Assembly (NCBI GenBank): GCA_938074325.1
Contig: CALJFZ010000017.1
Location: 62,001 to 126,000, forward strand
DNA from: an uncultured Flavobacteriales bacterium
Lineage (GTDB): Bacteria > Bacteroidota > Bacteroidia > Flavobacteriales_D > Sanyastnellaceae
Length of the DNA stretch: 64,000 bases
Direction: 5' to 3'
Shown here: positions 61,598-64,000 of the stretch, piece by piece
Layout: every line of letters starts with the position of its first letter
How positions within the stretch are numbered: the stretch's first letter is position 1
The notes under the pieces: generated by a model
What the model saw: the letters and a program-made list of their open reading frames with translations, nothing else
Told to the model about the DNA's origin: nothing
Databases searched by the model: none
Position numbers and translations under genes: made by a program

Positions 61598-62445
61598 TCA
61601 GTAGGAAGATTTGCCGCAAGATTGTCAATGGCTGTTACGCATCGGTCGTGGACGTTTTGCGCTTGTTCCATGTATTGACTTTCCGGATAGCGGGCCACAA
61701 AGGTAAGGAAAGCTTCGATGGTATCGTTAAATCGTTCCAATTTCCTTCGTTCCGTGCTCAATTCAGCATACTGGAAGTAGCTATCAACGATGAGCCATTG
61801 CATCTGCTCCCGGAAGGGCGTATCGGGGTATTCCTTCAAGGCGTTTTTGAAGGCGATCACTGCGCTTTTGTAGTTCTCCGTATGGTAGTAAGTGTAAGCG
61901 GACTCAAATGATTTCACTTCCAATTTGTTGCGAAGCTCATTGACCATGACTTGACTGGAGTCCCGGAAGGCACTAGCGGGGTAACGGTCCATGAACAATT
62001 GGAATTCCTCGATGGCTTGATCGGTTTCGAGTTGGTCCAAACTCGGTTTGGGGCTGAGCAGATAGCTGCACACTGCACTTTCGAATTGGGCTTCCTCAGC
62101 GCGCGGATCATTGGGGAATGTCTTGGCGAACATTTTAAAGTAGTACCGGGCCAGATAATAATCTCCTACGCACCGATGGGCCTTCGCGTAGTTGTACTGC
62201 GCTTCTACAGAACGTTCTGTACCCCGCGTGAGGCTGACCACTTCTTCCAAAATGGGCAAGGCCCCGAAGCATTTATTGGAATCCAAAAAACCTAGAGCAC
62301 GCTCGTATTTATAGTCGAGGTCCGTGCTCTTCATGATTTTGTTGTATTCGCTGCAACCGGTTCCGAAGGTCAACGCCAAAGCGAGAGCGCCCAATGCCAC
62401 ATAGGCGAAGGGTGTGGAGTGAGATGTCGTGGGATTTTGCTCCAT
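61594..62445 (-). CDS. bamD: Outer membrane assembly lipoprotein BamD
   Basis: Lipobox 'LALTFGTGCSEYNKIMKSTDLDYKYERALGFLDSNKCFGALPILEEVVSLTRGTERSVEAQYNYAKAH'; 'YYLARYYFKMFAKTFPNDPRAEEAQF'; start uncertain (internal M). Confidence 0.92.
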   Translation of the reverse strand: MEQNPTTSHSTPFAYVALGALALALTFGTGCSEYNKIMKSTDLDYKYERALGFLDSNKCFGALPILEEVVSLTRGTERSVEAQYNYAKAHRCVGDYYLARYYFKMFAKTFPNDPRAEEAQFESAVCSYLLSPKPSLDQLETDQAIEEFQLFMDRYPASAFRDSSQVMVNELRNKLEVKSFESAYTYYHTENYKSAVIAFKNALKEYPDTPFREQMQWLIVDSYFQYAELSTERRKLERFNDTIEAFLTFVARYPESQYMEQAQNVHDRCVTAIDNLAANLPTE

Positions 62446-62567
62446 GCGGCTACGAAGGTAATTCGCCACACCTTTTATGTGAGCAGCGTGAACGCAATTT
62501 TGAAAACTTAACCATCCAGCTATTCATGTTCACCTGTGGATACAAAACGCAGAATGTGAGGTTTAAA

Positions 62568-63866
62568 ATGCGGGTTAACTGCGAATCCAATAGTAAGTTT
62601 GCGCCTTTAAACCCTTGTACATTGGATATTTTTGATCGCATTCGCAACGACCGTGGCCCTCTGGGACAACACGCACGAGAGAGTCACGGATACTTCACAT
62701 TCCCTAAGCTAGAGGGAGAGATTTCCAACCGCATGACCTTCCGCGGTAAAGAGGTCTTGGTCTGGTCGGTGAACAATTACCTCGGCTTGGCTAACCACCC
62801 TGACATCCGAAAGGCAGATGCTGACGCTGCGGCTGATTGGGGCATGGGCTATCCCATGGGAGCGCGTATGATGTCCGGTCAAACAGCGCAGCACGAATTG
62901 CTCGAGTCGCAGTTGGCCGACTTCATGCAAAAAGAAGACGCCTTCCTGCTTAACTACGGCTACCAGGGATGTCAGTCGGCGATTGAGGCTTTGGTAAGCC
63001 GTCACGACGTCATCGTATACGATTCTGAATCGCATGCTTGCATGGTGGACGGTGTTCGCTTGCACCAAGGGAAGCGATTTGTATTCCAACACAACGACAT
63101 GGAGTCCTTCGTCAAGCAGCTCGACCGTGCGAAAGCACTCTGTGAGCAGACTGGAGGCGGCATCTTGGTCGTTACAGAAGGGGTCTTCGGCATGGCTGGA
63201 GACCAAGGGAAATTGAAGGAGATCTGCGAGTACAAAGCTGAATACGGATTCCGTTTGTTCGTAGACGATGCCCACGGCTTTGGCACCGTTGGTGAAAACG
63301 GTCGCGGTGCAGGTGATGCGCAAGGCGTACAGGAACACATCGACGTATACTTCGGCACGTTCGCAAAGTCAATGGCCACTGTCGGTGCCTTCGTAGCGGG
63401 TGACGAAGACGTCATTGACTTCTTGCGTTACAACATGCGTTCACAAACCTTCGCTAAGTCGTTGCCCATGCCCATCGTAATCGGTGCACAAAAGCGATTG
63501 GAAATGCTCCGCACGCAACCGCAGCACAAAGAGAATTTGTGGAAGGTGGCCAATGCCTTGCAATCGGGATTGCGAGAGGCGGGCTTTGATTTGGGTGTTA
63601 CCAATTCATGTGTTACCCCTGTTTTCTTGAAAGGAGGCTTGGGCGAGGCGACAAATTTGACCCTGGACTTGCGTGAGAACTATGGCATCTTCTGTTCGAT
63701 TGTTGTCTACCCTGTGGTCCCGAAGGATACCATCATGCTGCGCTTGATTCCAACAGCGGTTCACACCCTGGAGGATGTTCAGTACACCATTGAGACCTTC
63801 TCCACAGTGAAGGATAAATTGTTCGCAGGCGACTACAAGAGCGAGAAGATTGCATCTTGGGCATAA
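62568..63866 (+). CDS. Alpha-oxoamine synthase family PLP enzyme, serine palmitoyltransferase-like
   Basis: 'VWSVNNYLGLANHPDIRKADADAAADWGMGYPMGARMMSGQTAQHELLESQLADFMQKEDAFLLNYGYQGCQSAIEALV', 'FVDDAHGFGTVGENGRG', 'FGTFAKSMATVGAFVAG' (PLP Lys). Confidence 0.85.
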   Translation: MRVNCESNSKFAPLNPCTLDIFDRIRNDRGPLGQHARESHGYFTFPKLEGEISNRMTFRGKEVLVWSVNNYLGLANHPDIRKADADAAADWGMGYPMGARMMSGQTAQHELLESQLADFMQKEDAFLLNYGYQGCQSAIEALVSRHDVIVYDSESHACMVDGVRLHQGKRFVFQHNDMESFVKQLDRAKALCEQTGGGILVVTEGVFGMAGDQGKLKEICEYKAEYGFRLFVDDAHGFGTVGENGRGAGDAQGVQEHIDVYFGTFAKSMATVGAFVAGDEDVIDFLRYNMRSQTFAKSLPMPIVIGAQKRLEMLRTQPQHKENLWKVANALQSGLREAGFDLGVTNSCVTPVFLKGGLGEATNLTLDLRENYGIFCSIVVYPVVPKDTIMLRLIPTAVHTLEDVQYTIETFSTVKDKLFAGDYKSEKIASWA

Positions 63867-63875
63867 GCCCCCGCC

Positions 63876-64000
63876 ATGCGCGTTTTCATTGAGTTATCTT
63901 ACGATGGGGCTCCTTTCCACGGTTGGCAAAGGCAGCCCCATTGTCTTTCTGTCCAACAAGTATTAGAAGAGAAGCTGGCCTTGTTTGTTGGCCAACCCAT
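63876..64000 (+). CDS. truA: tRNA pseudouridine synthase A, 5' fragment (runs off window)
   Basis: 'MRVFIELSYDGAPFHGWQRQPHCLSVQQVLEEKLALFVGQP' is the TruA N-terminus; open to the window end. Confidence 0.88.
   Translation, partial: MRVFIELSYDGAPFHGWQRQPHCLSVQQVLEEKLALFVGQP

Noticed and set aside
1-64000. Search by eye for tRNA, rRNA, IS elements, prophage, toxin-antitoxin or defence genes
   Set aside because: No transposase, integrase, phage structural, restriction/CRISPR/TA motif or obvious structured RNA gene was recognised; a tRNAscan/Infernal run would be needed to exclude small RNAs.

Overview
A 64-kb window that reads as a marine Bacteroidota (Flavobacteriales-like) chromosome. Evidence: several T9SS cargo proteins, a PorD/DUF4835 gene, and the gene block recN-porD-coaBC-rpoZ-bamD. 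Coding density is high; I saw no convincing tRNA, rRNA, IS element, phage or CRISPR. Main contents: (i) a minus-strand, apparently translationally coupled cluster (460-10819) in which a Brp/Blh-type beta-carotene dioxygenase sits between two paralogous giant IgGFc-binding-like/T9SS type B proteins; (ii) a nucleoside-salvage neighbourhood (AMP nucleosidase, cytidine deaminase, exported barrel-like orphan, NupC-type transporter, pyrimidine nucleoside phosphorylase); (iii) a T9SS S8 protease whose catalytic Asp position reads as Glu; (iv) a 3,927-aa secreted Cys/Asp-rich protein (29327-41110). That protein has about 60 copies of a GCTDxxACNYxxxATxDDGSC module, six copies of an apparently undescribed ~195-aa domain, and two dockerin-like motifs at its end, but no recognisable T9SS CTD. 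It is the strongest candidate for new biology. The rest is housekeeping: dnaK, RND transporter, Gfo/Idh oxidoreductase, glycosyltransferase, DEXH helicase, TonB receptor, serine palmitoyltransferase-like enzyme and truA (cut by the window end). All family calls are from reading the sequence; no database search was run.
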